The position numbers and the translations under genes are program-made. From assembly GCA_030043455.1 (NCBI GenBank), contig JASHXQ010000261.1:1-31869 (forward strand): a DNA stretch of 31,869 nucleotides, written 5' to 3'. The notes under the pieces were generated by a model. The model did no database searches. It saw nothing but the letters and a program-made list of their open reading frames with translations, and had not been told where the DNA came from. Shown one piece after another: positions 15,978 to 23,626 of the stretch; position 1 is the first letter of the stretch, and each line of letters opens with the position of its first letter. This DNA is from Nitrososphaerales archaeon. Lineage in GTDB: Archaea; Thermoproteota; Nitrososphaeria; Nitrososphaerales; CADDZS01.

Positions 15978-17591
15978 GTGGCGTCATCCTCGGCTCCAGA
16001 AGATAAGAAAGTATTCATTCGTAACGCAACTGGTCTAACCAAGTCTCTATCTCCCTTTGATCTGTTCAATCTGAGCTACGGGCAAATCATGCCCGCCGTG
16101 GGCATCGTTTTCATCGTATCGTTGAGCCCCTACGCGTTTCCCCAGAGCAACATGTTCCTCGCCTTTCTCATCGCGATCCCATTGGTCGGATTGGGACCTG
16201 CGTTGCTTTACTCCATGCTGGGTGCTGCTATGCCGAGAACTGGAGGAGATTACGTCTACGTGAGCCGCGTGATACATCCGGCACTGGGCTTTATGACGAA
16301 CTGGCTTTTCACACTGACCGTGATCAGTTTCATCGGGGATGCCGGGTATGTATTTCCTTCAAGCGCCCTAAATATTTTCGTGGCGACTATCGGCCAGATG
16401 ACCAACAACCAGTACCTTGTTGCGAATTCTACTTGGTTTACGACCCAGGGAGGTGAAATCGTGACCGGCACGGTTCTGATCCTTGCCGTGACTATCCTCA
16501 TGGTACTCGGTCGTGCCGTATGGAATTTTATGAAAATTCTATTTTTCATCGTAATGATCGGAACTATAGTTAACATCGTTTTTCTTCTTACTGTATCCAA
16601 TGCCAGCTTTATCAGCGCCTTCAACTCTATGTTCGCCTCTCAGAATGTTACCTACGCTGGCATAATTCAGACAGCAGTGGCCCACGGTTACAAGACCGGC
16701 TCGAACCTTTCCGGAACGATCGGAGGACTAGTTTACGCAATGGCGGGATTAATTGGATTCAATTTCGCGTCTTATAGCGCGGGAGAAGCGAAGAGTTCCT
16801 CGAGGAGTATGCCGGTGGCGATCGTGGGTAGCCTAATAATTGGCGGGATACTTTTTGCGCTGTGGGCTTTCGGAATCTACCATGCGTTCGGATATGACTT
16901 TTTCTCGGGTGCGAACTATCTCGCCAGTTGCAGTTGCGTTCCCAGTAGTACGTTACCGATCCCGGTTTCCGTGAACTCTCTGTTCACCATTGTACCACAG
17001 AATGCAGTTATCGAGATCCTAGGTGCGCTAGGATTTGGGCTGGCCTGGATTTGGCTTACTCCCACTGATTTCATTCCAGTGGTGAGAAATATGTTCGCTT
17101 GGTCTTTTGATCGCGTTGGTCCGGAGCGACTCGCGGACGTGAATCCGAGATTCGGTTCCCCTGTGAAAGCGATCATCCTCACGACAGTTCTAGGAGAAGC
17201 ACTGCTGATTCTGTTTGTCTACACTAACTTCGGTGTAGCTTTTGCGAACACGACAATTCTCTTGAACCTGGTCTTCTTTATCACGAGTTTCGCCGGAATC
17301 CTCTTTCCCTTCAAGGCCAAGGCCGTCTTTGAACAAGCTCCCGGCTGGGTAAAGGCCAAGGTCGGAGGCTTCCCGGTGATCACGCTGGTGGGAATTTTCT
17401 CGGCGATTGTTCAGTCTATCCTACTTTATGGCTCGTTCACAAATGCGTACATTGGAGGAGCTCCGGCTTCGTATCCTATTGCTGCCGGGCTGGCGATCGG
17501 CGGACTGGTGCTCTTCTACATTTCCAGATGGTATAGAAAGAGTCACGGGATCAATCTGGATCTGGTTTTCAAAGAAATTCCTCCAGAGTAA
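15978..17591 (+). CDS. APC-superfamily amino acid/polyamine permease
   Basis: A 537-residue secondary transporter of the amino acid-polyamine-cation superfamily with about twelve membrane helices. The N-terminus carries SPFDLFNLSYGQIMPA, the usual first-helix entry. Helix 2-3 has PRTGGDYVYVSRVIHPALGF, the most conserved family stretch (P-R-x-G-G-x-Y). Helix 6 has LIGFNFASYSAGEAK, with the usual small residues and Glu. It probably imports an amino acid or amine with H+ or Na+; substrate unknown. GTG start, leaderless promoter. The G1P-dehydrogenase-like gene follows after 38 bases on the same strand, so they may share a transcript. Confidence 0.9.
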   Translation: MASSSAPEDKKVFIRNATGLTKSLSPFDLFNLSYGQIMPAVGIVFIVSLSPYAFPQSNMFLAFLIAIPLVGLGPALLYSMLGAAMPRTGGDYVYVSRVIHPALGFMTNWLFTLTVISFIGDAGYVFPSSALNIFVATIGQMTNNQYLVANSTWFTTQGGEIVTGTVLILAVTILMVLGRAVWNFMKILFFIVMIGTIVNIVFLLTVSNASFISAFNSMFASQNVTYAGIIQTAVAHGYKTGSNLSGTIGGLVYAMAGLIGFNFASYSAGEAKSSSRSMPVAIVGSLIIGGILFALWAFGIYHAFGYDFFSGANYLASCSCVPSSTLPIPVSVNSLFTIVPQNAVIEILGALGFGLAWIWLTPTDFIPVVRNMFAWSFDRVGPERLADVNPRFGSPVKAIILTTVLGEALLILFVYTNFGVAFANTTILLNLVFFITSFAGILFPFKAKAVFEQAPGWVKAKVGGFPVITLVGIFSAIVQSILLYGSFTNAYIGGAPASYPIAAGLAIGGLVLFYISRWYRKSHGINLDLVFKEIPPE

Positions 17592-17629
17592 AATCCCTTT
17601 TTAGCTGAAGAACCGCTGCTTGGGAAAGA

Positions 17630-18622
17630 GTGAACGTATTGGGTACTAACGTAGTTTATGGCAAAGTGGACGGTCTCGGCGAAACCTTCGGTAGGTTCGT
17701 CGTGATGACCATGGACGTACCATGGGGCCTTGTCAAAGATCGACTAGGAGGGAAACCGGTCAAAGTGGTGATGACCGAGGGCCTGGAAAGTGACTATCTT
17801 GATGGGCTCGTGCGGGATCTTCCTTCAGTGGATACCGTGGTGGGTATCGGCGGTGGAATGGCGATCGATACTGCAAAGTATTTTGCTTGGAAGCGCGGCT
17901 GCAAAGCTGTCTTCATCCCGACGATTGTTTCGGTGAACGCTTACGCGACCCCGGGAGCCGCGGTCAGATATTCTGGGAAGGTGAGCTATCTAGGTAACGT
18001 AATCCCAGAAAGGATCATTATTGATTATCCTGCGATCCAGTCTGCGCCCAAACGTTTGAACACTGCCGGCTGCGGTGACATCTATTCATGTCGGACCGCG
18101 TTGTTCGACTGGTGGCTCGCTCACGAGAAGAATGGTGAATGGTACGATGAAAAAATTGCTGGAGAGTCCCGGAGGATTCTAAACACACTGGTTTCGAAGG
18201 CGAATGAAATCAAGAACGTAACAGAAAAAGGAATCAAAACTCTGGTGCAGCTCCACATCGATACCAATACCGTGCAGCTGGCGGCGAAGAGCCCGCGTCC
18301 TGAGGAGGGCAGCGAACATCTCTACTTTTACACCTTGGAGGAACTGACCGGAAGGACCTTTGTCCACGGAGAGACCGTGGGCACCGGGATCTACGTCCTG
18401 ACACACTTTCAGAACAATGAGGAAACAATTACGGAACGGGAGATGGATGCCATGGGTCTGCTCTTCCGGCCAAAAGAATACGGCGTAACCCACGATGAAT
18501 TCCTCAACACCTTACTTGGCATGAAGCGATACTCGCAAGAGGCCAAGTCGATGTTCAGTATCGTAAACGTAGTCGATATAACACGTGACGACGCCGAAAT
18601 GCTCTGGAAGAAACTGATCTAG
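17630..18622 (+). CDS. Iron-containing dehydrogenase, G1P/glycerol dehydrogenase-like
   Basis: A 330-residue NAD(P)-dependent dehydrogenase of the dehydroquinate synthase/iron alcohol dehydrogenase superfamily, closest in pattern to sn-glycerol-1-phosphate dehydrogenases, which make the archaeal lipid backbone. The nucleotide loop is VVGIGGGMAIDTAKYFA, followed by VFIPTIVSVNAYATPG. Metal ligands are visible: Asp in AGCGDIYSC, His in EGSEHLYF, His in FVHGETVGTG. DWWLAHEKNGEWYDE matches the G1PDH/AraM branch, but SPRPEEGSEH differs from the usual SSRPASGSEH. It is therefore either a divergent G1PDH or a related glycerol/polyol dehydrogenase. GTG start with GGGAAAGA just before it. Confidence 0.78.
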   Translation: MNVLGTNVVYGKVDGLGETFGRFVVMTMDVPWGLVKDRLGGKPVKVVMTEGLESDYLDGLVRDLPSVDTVVGIGGGMAIDTAKYFAWKRGCKAVFIPTIVSVNAYATPGAAVRYSGKVSYLGNVIPERIIIDYPAIQSAPKRLNTAGCGDIYSCRTALFDWWLAHEKNGEWYDEKIAGESRRILNTLVSKANEIKNVTEKGIKTLVQLHIDTNTVQLAAKSPRPEEGSEHLYFYTLEELTGRTFVHGETVGTGIYVLTHFQNNEETITEREMDAMGLLFRPKEYGVTHDEFLNTLLGMKRYSQEAKSMFSIVNVVDITRDDAEMLWKKLI

Positions 18623-18750
18623 GCTGCTATGGCTATTACAGATCCTTCGAAGCTGTGAAGCTTCTAGCTGGGGAATACTCCATGTTCGGAAAATTCCGGC
18701 AGCTGTTCTGCACGGCGAAAATTAGTAGAACAAGCGTTTCAAAAGTGCGA

Positions 18751-18758
18751 TATTATAA
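18751..18758 (+). promoter_or_regulatory. TATA box for the B-box-like zinc protein gene
   Basis: TATTATAA 36-43 bases before ATG 18794, implying a leader of about 12-15 bases. Confidence 0.5.
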
Positions 18759-18793
18759 TCCGAAGCGCACTACCGCCTCCCGATTCACAGGAA

Positions 18794-19018
18794 ATGTCTC
18801 AGCAACAGAAGACGAAAACAGAGGTGTACAGGCCTCGCGTAAAGCAGAATATCAAAGTCGTCAGCCGGACTGTATTCTGTGTTCGGTGTAATGAGGAAGT
18901 CGCGGCCTACTACTGCCCCTGCGGGGTGTTTCTCTGCACAATGGACTTTATCACCCACAACTGCACCAACACGCTCAAAGAAATGTACTACAAGGACTTG
19001 GTACAAGCACTTCGCTAG
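18794..19018 (+). CDS. Small B-box-like zinc-binding protein, 74 residues
   Basis: A 74-residue basic protein with one compact metal site: C29-x2-C32-x8-C41-x-C43-x4-C48-x2-D51-x3-H55-x-C57. This spacing, with YCPCG, LC and a D/H/C close, resembles B-box-type or AN1-like zinc fingers that bind two zinc ions and usually mediate protein contacts. Residues 1-25 are basic and probably disordered. It has its own TATA box. It converges with a second small zinc protein gene and lies about 0.5 kb before the YHS/copper ATPase pair. No precise family or partner can be named. Confidence 0.72.
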   Translation: MSQQQKTKTEVYRPRVKQNIKVVSRTVFCVRCNEEVAAYYCPCGVFLCTMDFITHNCTNTLKEMYYKDLVQALR

Positions 19019-19078
19019 ATTCGAACTCGGCCAAGTTCCTCTTTCGCCGATTTTTCGGTCAAACTCATCTGAAGATAG

Positions 19079-19327
19079 TCAGAGTGAATCCACGAAACGA
19101 GATTTCTGAAGCTCGCTCATCTCGTCGAGGAGCTGTTTGTGATCGTAATGTCCATCCAGGTAAAGATGATCTGCACAGCAGAATGTTTCATCCCCGTGGA
19201 CCGCCTCGCAGATGTAAACGATTCCGCGAAATTTCCGCCCGCAGAATGAACACTGAACTGATCGAAACGAGAACCCTTTCGCATGAATAAGTGATCCGAC
19301 TACGAAGGTCCTGTAATTGATTTCCAT
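19079..19327 (-). CDS. Small zinc-finger-like protein, 82 residues
   Basis: An 82-residue protein with C26-x2-C29, C40, H44, C50-C51, H54, H60 and H63, enough ligands for one or two zinc ions (QCSFCGRKF, then ETFCCADHLYLDGHYDH). The C-terminus is a short charged helix (LLDEMSELQKSRFVDSL). ATG 19327 is chosen because TTTTAT at 19351-19356 lies 26 bases upstream, which would make the transcript leaderless; a longer frame starts at 19351. It ends 60 bases from the convergent B-box-like gene. Function is unknown. The two proteins are not clearly similar to each other beyond being Cys/His-rich. Confidence 0.65.
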   Translation of the reverse strand: MEINYRTFVVGSLIHAKGFSFRSVQCSFCGRKFRGIVYICEAVHGDETFCCADHLYLDGHYDHKQLLDEMSELQKSRFVDSL

Positions 19328-19349
19328 TGGAAGCCAACATACCGGGTTC

Positions 19350-19357
19350 AATAAAAG
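19350..19357 (-). promoter_or_regulatory. TATA-like box for the 82-residue zinc protein gene
   Basis: CTTTTATT on the minus strand, centred 26 bases before ATG 19327. Confidence 0.4.
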
Positions 19358-19504
19358 AAAAACCTACCGGATCGAACAAATGACTACCCGCGGTCTCTTT
19401 GGAGGACCTCTGGACATCAAGCGAGCAGTGGGCATTTTGAGTTGCCTTTAGACCACATCATTCAAAAGTGTCGTCGACTATTTCTCTTCAGGAAGAGCCA
19501 GTAA

Positions 19505-19651
19505 ATGACCAAGGATCCGATTTGTGGAATGATGGTGGATGAGGAGAAATCTAAACTAGTGTCTGAACATGACGGCCAGAAATTTTACTTTTGTTCTGCC
19601 GGTTGCAAGCAAAAGTTCGACGCAGATCCTCACAGGTACGCCCATCACTGA
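19505..19651 (+). CDS. Free-standing YHS-domain protein, 48 residues
   Basis: A complete small gene: MTKDPICGMMVDEEKS, then a strand pair, then FYFCSAGCKQKFDADPHRY. This is a single YHS/TRASH-type domain with the three expected cysteines (DPICGM and FCSAGC), a fold that binds copper or other soft metals. It ends 8 bases before the copper ATPase gene, whose own N-terminus is a second copy of the same domain (DPVCGM, YYFCSESC). Co-transcription is very likely. A role as copper carrier to the ATPase, or as metal sensor, is inferred from context. It is short and easily missed in annotation. Confidence 0.85.
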   Translation: MTKDPICGMMVDEEKSKLVSEHDGQKFYFCSAGCKQKFDADPHRYAHH

Positions 19652-19659
19652 GCTCCTAA

Positions 19660-21735
19660 ATGCCCACCGATCCCGTCTGCGGGATGGTCGTTGAAGAATC
19701 ACCAGAAACGCTCCACGCCCTTGTCCGAGGCACGACCTACTATTTTTGCAGTGAATCCTGCTTACGGGAGTTCACTCGTCCGGAGCTGGAACTGCGCGAC
19801 ATAAAGATCAACCTCGCCCTTAGCGTAGTCCTCGGCGTTCCCATCCTCTTACTCTCCTACACTACTCAGAGTCTCCCTGTTCCAAGCGGGTATCTGCTTC
19901 TCCTTCTTGCTACTCCAGTCCAGTTCATTGCTGGTTATAGATTCTACCGGGGGACCTATGATGCCGTAATGATGCATTCGTCCAACATGGACGTTTTGGT
20001 CGCAGTGGGCACTTCAGCTGCATACTTTTACAGTCTTTTTTATGTCCTCTTCCCGAAACAGTTCCCCTTCGGCGGCCTTTACTTTGATACATCAGCAGTG
20101 ATCATTGCCCTAATTTTGTTTGGCAGACTCCTGGAATACGGAGTTAGAGGAAGAGCCACGGAGGCGATCAGAAAACTGGCAGACCTGCAACCCCGAACCG
20201 TTACGCTCCTCCGCTCCTCCGGAGAGCAGGAGGAAATCCCAGTGGAAAAGCTGGCTATGGGAGATGAGTTTCTCGTTCGTCCTGGTGAAAGAATAGCCAC
20301 CGATGGAGTGGTATTGGACGGTCGATCTTTCGTTGACGAGAAATTGCTCACCGGAGAAAGCATGCCGATTCAAAAAAGCGTGGGCAACAAAGTAATCGGT
20401 GGCACCGTCAACGGAAGTGAAGGCGCGTTGACGATCCGGGCGACAAATGTGGGCGAGGATACCACACTTGCCAAGATCGTCCAGATCGTGCGGCAGGCCC
20501 TCAGCTCCAAGGGCCCGGTGGAGAGGCTGGTCGATACAGTCTCGATTTATTTCGTGCCCATCGTAATCGGTATTGCTCTAATTTCTTTTCTAGTCTGGAC
20601 ATTTGTCGGCCACGAGCCGATAAGCTTCGGGTTCACCACTGCAGTTGCGGTGCTGATCATCGCCTGCCCGTGTGCATTGGGTCTTGCGACCCCAGCGGCT
20701 ATTGCGGTGGGAGCAGGAAAGGGTGCGGAAAACGGGATTCTGATCAAAAGTGGTGACGTTCTTGAGAAGACAGAGAAAATAGATATCGTGGTCTTTGACA
20801 AGACGGGCACCTTGACCTTAGGCAGACCTGAAGTTACAGATATCGTAAGCACTGCTTGGGTTTCAGAAGTCGATCTTCTCAGGGTCGCCGGAATCGCGGA
20901 AAAAAGATCAGAGCATGCCGTGGCGCGTGCTATCGTAAAAAAAGCGGCAGAGAATCTCGTAAACTTTCCTGATCCTGAAACCTTCGAATCGACTCCGGGG
21001 TCTGGTGTGGAAGCGACCTTCTCCGGAGAGACCATTCGAATCGGGAGTGCCGACTATCTTGGAATTCCAAATGATCCTCAAACTGCATCGAAAATTTCCA
21101 CCCTTCAGTCACAGGGTAAAACAGTGTCCCTTGTTTCAGTCGATGGGAAACTTGCTGGATGGATCGCGGTCGCGGATCCTCCCAAAGAACACACCCTTGA
21201 AGCTCTTGAAGGCCTCAGAAAAATGAAGCTCGGTGTTGCCATGTTGACTGGGGATAATCGCACGACGGCCGCCACGATAGCTCGTGAACTTGGCATACCA
21301 ACCTTCGAGGCAGAAGTAAAGCCTGAGCAAAAATACGAGGTGGTAAAGCGGCTCCAGGAGAAGGGACACAAAGTTGCTATGGTCGGAGACGGTGTGAACG
21401 ATGCGCCAGCACTCGCAGAGGCGGATGTTGGAGTAGCGTTGGGTTCGGGGTCCGATGTCGCCACTGAGACAGGCGGATTAATCTTGATGCGGGATGATTT
21501 GCGGGATGTGGTGGCTGCGATTCAGCTATCGCGCAAGACCATGGGGAAGATCAAACAGAACCTCTTCTGGGCCTTTGCTTACAACATTGCCCTAATTCCA
21601 GTGGCTGCCGGTCTGTTCTACCTGGCTTTTGGAGTAGTCTTGAATCCTATTTTCGCTGGACTTGCTATGGCGCTCTCTTCAGTCACTGTGGTGACAAATT
21701 CTCTAACGCTACGCCGGTTCAAACCCAAATTCTGA
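19660..21735 (+). CDS. copA: P1B-type copper-transporting ATPase with YHS domain
   Basis: A 691-residue heavy-metal P-type ATPase. The N-terminal metal domain is of YHS type (DPVCGM, FCSESC, residues 1-40), not the usual HMA type. Eight membrane helices follow; the sixth carries the metal site C336-P-C338. The actuator domain has LLTGESMP, the phosphorylation site is D380 in DKTGTLT, the nucleotide domain has SEHAVARA (HP motif), and the hinge is GDGVNDAPALAEADVG (from about 576). Helix 7 has AYN and helix 8 has MALSSVTVVTN, the pattern of Cu(I) exporters (P1B-1). It most likely removes Cu(I) or Ag(I) from the cytoplasm. The stop lies two bases from the hicA relic on the other strand. Confidence 0.93.
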   Translation: MPTDPVCGMVVEESPETLHALVRGTTYYFCSESCLREFTRPELELRDIKINLALSVVLGVPILLLSYTTQSLPVPSGYLLLLLATPVQFIAGYRFYRGTYDAVMMHSSNMDVLVAVGTSAAYFYSLFYVLFPKQFPFGGLYFDTSAVIIALILFGRLLEYGVRGRATEAIRKLADLQPRTVTLLRSSGEQEEIPVEKLAMGDEFLVRPGERIATDGVVLDGRSFVDEKLLTGESMPIQKSVGNKVIGGTVNGSEGALTIRATNVGEDTTLAKIVQIVRQALSSKGPVERLVDTVSIYFVPIVIGIALISFLVWTFVGHEPISFGFTTAVAVLIIACPCALGLATPAAIAVGAGKGAENGILIKSGDVLEKTEKIDIVVFDKTGTLTLGRPEVTDIVSTAWVSEVDLLRVAGIAEKRSEHAVARAIVKKAAENLVNFPDPETFESTPGSGVEATFSGETIRIGSADYLGIPNDPQTASKISTLQSQGKTVSLVSVDGKLAGWIAVADPPKEHTLEALEGLRKMKLGVAMLTGDNRTTAATIARELGIPTFEAEVKPEQKYEVVKRLQEKGHKVAMVGDGVNDAPALAEADVGVALGSGSDVATETGGLILMRDDLRDVVAAIQLSRKTMGKIKQNLFWAFAYNIALIPVAAGLFYLAFGVVLNPIFAGLAMALSSVTVVTNSLTLRRFKPKF

Positions 21736-21737
21736 TC

Positions 21738-21892
21738 TCAGACCACGGCGATCGACGTGATCGGAGATCCAGTGCCGCCTTTGATTCTCAGGGGCAGCCT
21801 TGCCTACCTCTCTGTCTAATCACTCTGAATCCGAAATGCTTCGTCAGAATCTTTACGAGATCCCGCCCGGAAACTACAGGCAGCTTCGGCAA
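21738..21892 (-). pseudogene. hicA: hicA toxin relic, frameshifted and truncated
   Basis: Nine bases after the hicB stop, TTG 21892 opens a frame reading LPKLPVVSGRDLVKILTKHF followed by GFRVIRQRG, the clear N-terminal half of a HicA mRNA-interferase domain. The family would continue with SHxxLR. Instead the frame reads a few unrelated residues and stops at 21788. Starting from 21803, another frame gives LPLRIKGGTGSPITSIAVV, which looks like the following HicA strands, and ends at 21738. The final HicA helix and the catalytic-region His are missing, and the copA stop begins two bases further on. Best read as a disabled toxin gene, with a shift of one base (or two lost) and a lost 3' end. Confidence 0.6.
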
Positions 21893-21901
21893 TGAGGAAA
21901 T

Positions 21902-22114
21902 CTATGCCGTGACAAGTTGAGCTTTTTGTATCTTAACTTTACCATGTTCAATAGCATATTCCGCCATTGCCTCAAAGTGTAATTGAAGGGCTTCACGTAG
22001 ATTTTTCTTCGCCTCTTCTTTTGTCCTCCCTTGGGTTGTGACGCCCAGTTCAGGTACTCGGGCGATGTAGAATTTGTCGCCCTTGAAGATCTTCACAGTG
22101 AACTTCATTGACAT
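21902..22114 (-). CDS. hicB: HicB-like antitoxin
   Basis: A 70-residue protein made of a single HicB/UPF0150 partial RNase-H-like fold: KFTVKIFKGDKFYIARVPELGVTTQG, then RTKEEAKKNLREALQLHFEAM. This fold neutralises HicA toxins by covering them. There is no C-terminal DNA-binding domain, as in many short archaeal HicB proteins. A TATA-like GTTAAATATT (22139-22148) sits 25-34 bases before the ATG, so the message is probably leaderless. The partner downstream appears only as a broken hicA relic, so this may be an orphan antitoxin kept for another role or on the way to loss. Confidence 0.8.
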   Translation of the reverse strand: MSMKFTVKIFKGDKFYIARVPELGVTTQGRTKEEAKKNLREALQLHFEAMAEYAIEHGKVKIQKAQLVTA

Positions 22115-22138
22115 TTATTCTCTATAGGATCCAATGCG

Positions 22139-22148
22139 AATATTTAAC
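22139..22148 (-). promoter_or_regulatory. TATA-like box for hicB
   Basis: GTTAAATATT on the minus strand, 25-34 bases before ATG 22114. Confidence 0.45.
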
Positions 22149-22177
22149 GTCGCAAGATTAACGGGAGATCTGAACTA

Positions 22178-22789
22178 CTATTTCTTTGGCTCGGAGAGAA
22201 CAAGCATTTTGTACGGATCACCAACCGCAGAACTAGGTCTCTCCTGAACACTGCCGAAGAGGGTTGTCAGCCGCGTGAAATCTGTTTTGTAGTCAAAGAA
22301 CAGGTCTCCCAGAAGAATAAACGATCCTGGAGAGGTCCAACTCGCCAATCTATCGTATGCAATCAGGCGCTTCCTGCCAAAGTTGTGTAAGACAAGATTT
22401 GCAACGAACAGGTCAAACTTGCCTCTTGTGTAGTTCGACCGAAAGAAATCCCTCTTTTGGAACTTTATCCTTTTAGACAATCCGAGGATCTTCGCATTGT
22501 ACTTTGCCTTTGCGAGGCTCGAGTCTTTCAGACTTGCATCGTCAAACGTATCAAAGCCCACAGTCATCGATTCAGAATAATACTCCGCACAAACACAGGA
22601 AAGAAACCCCAATCCACAACCTATGTCCAGCATTTTCAGTTTGTCATCCTCTGAGAACGGTAGATCGCGAAAGGCTTCGGTGAACAAACCCCTGACTTTT
22701 TGTCTGAGTATTTCTGAATCAAGTGGAGTTGAGTGGTGGTAGGTCCCAAAATTCGGCCTGAGAGTTCCCCTTGATGACCTTTTTACCAT
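22178..22789 (-). CDS. Class I SAM-dependent methyltransferase
   Basis: A 203-residue Rossmann-fold methyltransferase. Motif I is KMLDIGCGLGFLS (about residues 52-64). An acidic residue after the next strand (VGFDTFDD), KFQKRDFF as motif II region, and FDLFVANLVLHNFGRKR as the motif III-IV region follow; the latter is close to methyltransferases acting on small molecules or ribosomal protein. The length fits a bare catalytic domain. ATG 22789 has AGGACC upstream. Substrate unknown; no neighbouring gene points to one. Confidence 0.8.
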   Translation of the reverse strand: MVKRSSRGTLRPNFGTYHHSTPLDSEILRQKVRGLFTEAFRDLPFSEDDKLKMLDIGCGLGFLSCVCAEYYSESMTVGFDTFDDASLKDSSLAKAKYNAKILGLSKRIKFQKRDFFRSNYTRGKFDLFVANLVLHNFGRKRLIAYDRLASWTSPGSFILLGDLFFDYKTDFTRLTTLFGSVQERPSSAVGDPYKMLVLSEPKK

Positions 22790-22935
22790 CTTGGTCCTAC
22801 TTGCTTTCTTTCAGAATGACAGAAATCAAAAGGGCTACTTCCCCAGAATGAAATTAGTTTAGATCAGCATCTTTATTCTGACCCGATCTAATTTCCGAGT
22901 CACCCAGAAGAGATTATGCTGAAAGGATGATCAAT

Positions 22936-23214
22936 TCAGGCATAGAGCATCGATTCGTACGCGGTCAAGCTGGGTCTCTTTTTGAATTTGGCTTTCATGG
23001 CGACATCCTTCAGTTCCGAATCGCTCATCGAATCCATTCTATGATAGAACTCCTCAGGGTTGGAGCAGTTCCAAAGATACACGCAAATGTAGCTGATCTC
23101 ATCATGTGTCAACACCAGTCCGGTCCTTTCCCGGATCGCCTTGATCTTTCCAAAGCAGCTATGCTCCCGCCCCGACTCGTTGGGATTGTACCTCGAGCTG
23201 AATGGATCAGACAT
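22936..23214 (-). CDS. Unknown small protein, 92 residues
   Basis: Starts MSDPFSSRYNPNESG and is mostly helical and charged: GKIKAIRERTGLVLTHDEI, then a Cys-containing core (YICVYLWNCSNPEEFYHRMD) and SDSELKDVAMKAKFKK. No known family is recognised. ATG 23214 overlaps the 3' end of the upstream 119-residue gene by eight bases, which points to translational coupling. An ATG-like start further upstream in the same frame would run deep into that gene. Both proteins look like a functional pair, perhaps a small complex, but that is inference. Confidence 0.55.
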   Translation of the reverse strand: MSDPFSSRYNPNESGREHSCFGKIKAIRERTGLVLTHDEISYICVYLWNCSNPEEFYHRMDSMSDSELKDVAMKAKFKKRPSLTAYESMLYA

Positions 23215-23566
23215 TCGATGACGCTCTCCTGGTTCTTCCCTTGGAATCCCGTTCGATTTCGCGACGGTAATGCGCAGCATCCAGATCCTTAGCGGAAGAC
23301 ATTTCGCTCGACTTTGAATTTTTCAGATATTCTTCCTGTTTTTCCTTCATGTCGCGGTAGAAGGAATAGATGACATCTTCGCTAGCGGTCTTCAAAATCC
23401 TGGCTTCGTGAGGATATCGTTTTTGAATCCGCCTAGACATTCTTGACAGAGCTTCAGAGAGCTGCCATATTCGCATTATCGGCTCTGCCACTGCATTCAC
23501 GTCCCACACTTTCATATCTGCATAAGATCCGCTCTCGATCGGAATTTCTGGAGACGACGAGGACAT
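23207..23566 (-). CDS. Unknown charged helical protein, 119 residues
   Basis: Begins MSSSSPEIPIESGSYADMKV, followed by a long helical region (IMRIWQLSEALSRMSRRIQK, then SEDVIYSFYRDMKEKQEEYL) and a Lys/Arg/Ser-rich tail. No family is recognised; the pattern is of a helical bundle or coiled-coil protein. The ATG at 23566 fits a TATA-like GGTTTATT at 23609-23616. A longer frame reaches 23626 but would cross the promoter. The following 92-residue gene overlaps it by eight bases. Confidence 0.55.
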   Translation of the reverse strand: MSSSSPEIPIESGSYADMKVWDVNAVAEPIMRIWQLSEALSRMSRRIQKRYPHEARILKTASEDVIYSFYRDMKEKQEEYLKNSKSSEMSSAKDLDAAHYRREIERDSKGRTRRASSNV

Positions 23567-23608
23567 TAGTTTCTTTTTTTGCCCCCTATGTGATGGAAAG
23601 ATGCTAGC

Positions 23609-23616
23609 AATAAACC
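23609..23616 (-). promoter_or_regulatory. TATA-like box for the 119/92-residue gene pair
   Basis: GGTTTATT on the minus strand, about 45 bases before ATG 23566, implying a leader of about 20 bases. Confidence 0.4.
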
Positions 23617-23626
23617 TTGTTCCCAA

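Noticed and set aside
19380..19451. 23-codon ATG frame upstream of the YHS gene
   Set aside because: Too short, with no promoter or ribosome site and no recognisable pattern.
20980..21060. TTCGAATC sequences resembling a tRNA T-loop
   Set aside because: They lie inside the copper ATPase coding frame and have no acceptor or anticodon stem around them. No tRNA was found in any gap.
22927..23292. 121-residue plus-strand frame
   Set aside because: Antisense to the 92-residue gene. The minus strand was preferred for its coupled overlap with the upstream gene and its promoter, though neither product has a known family.
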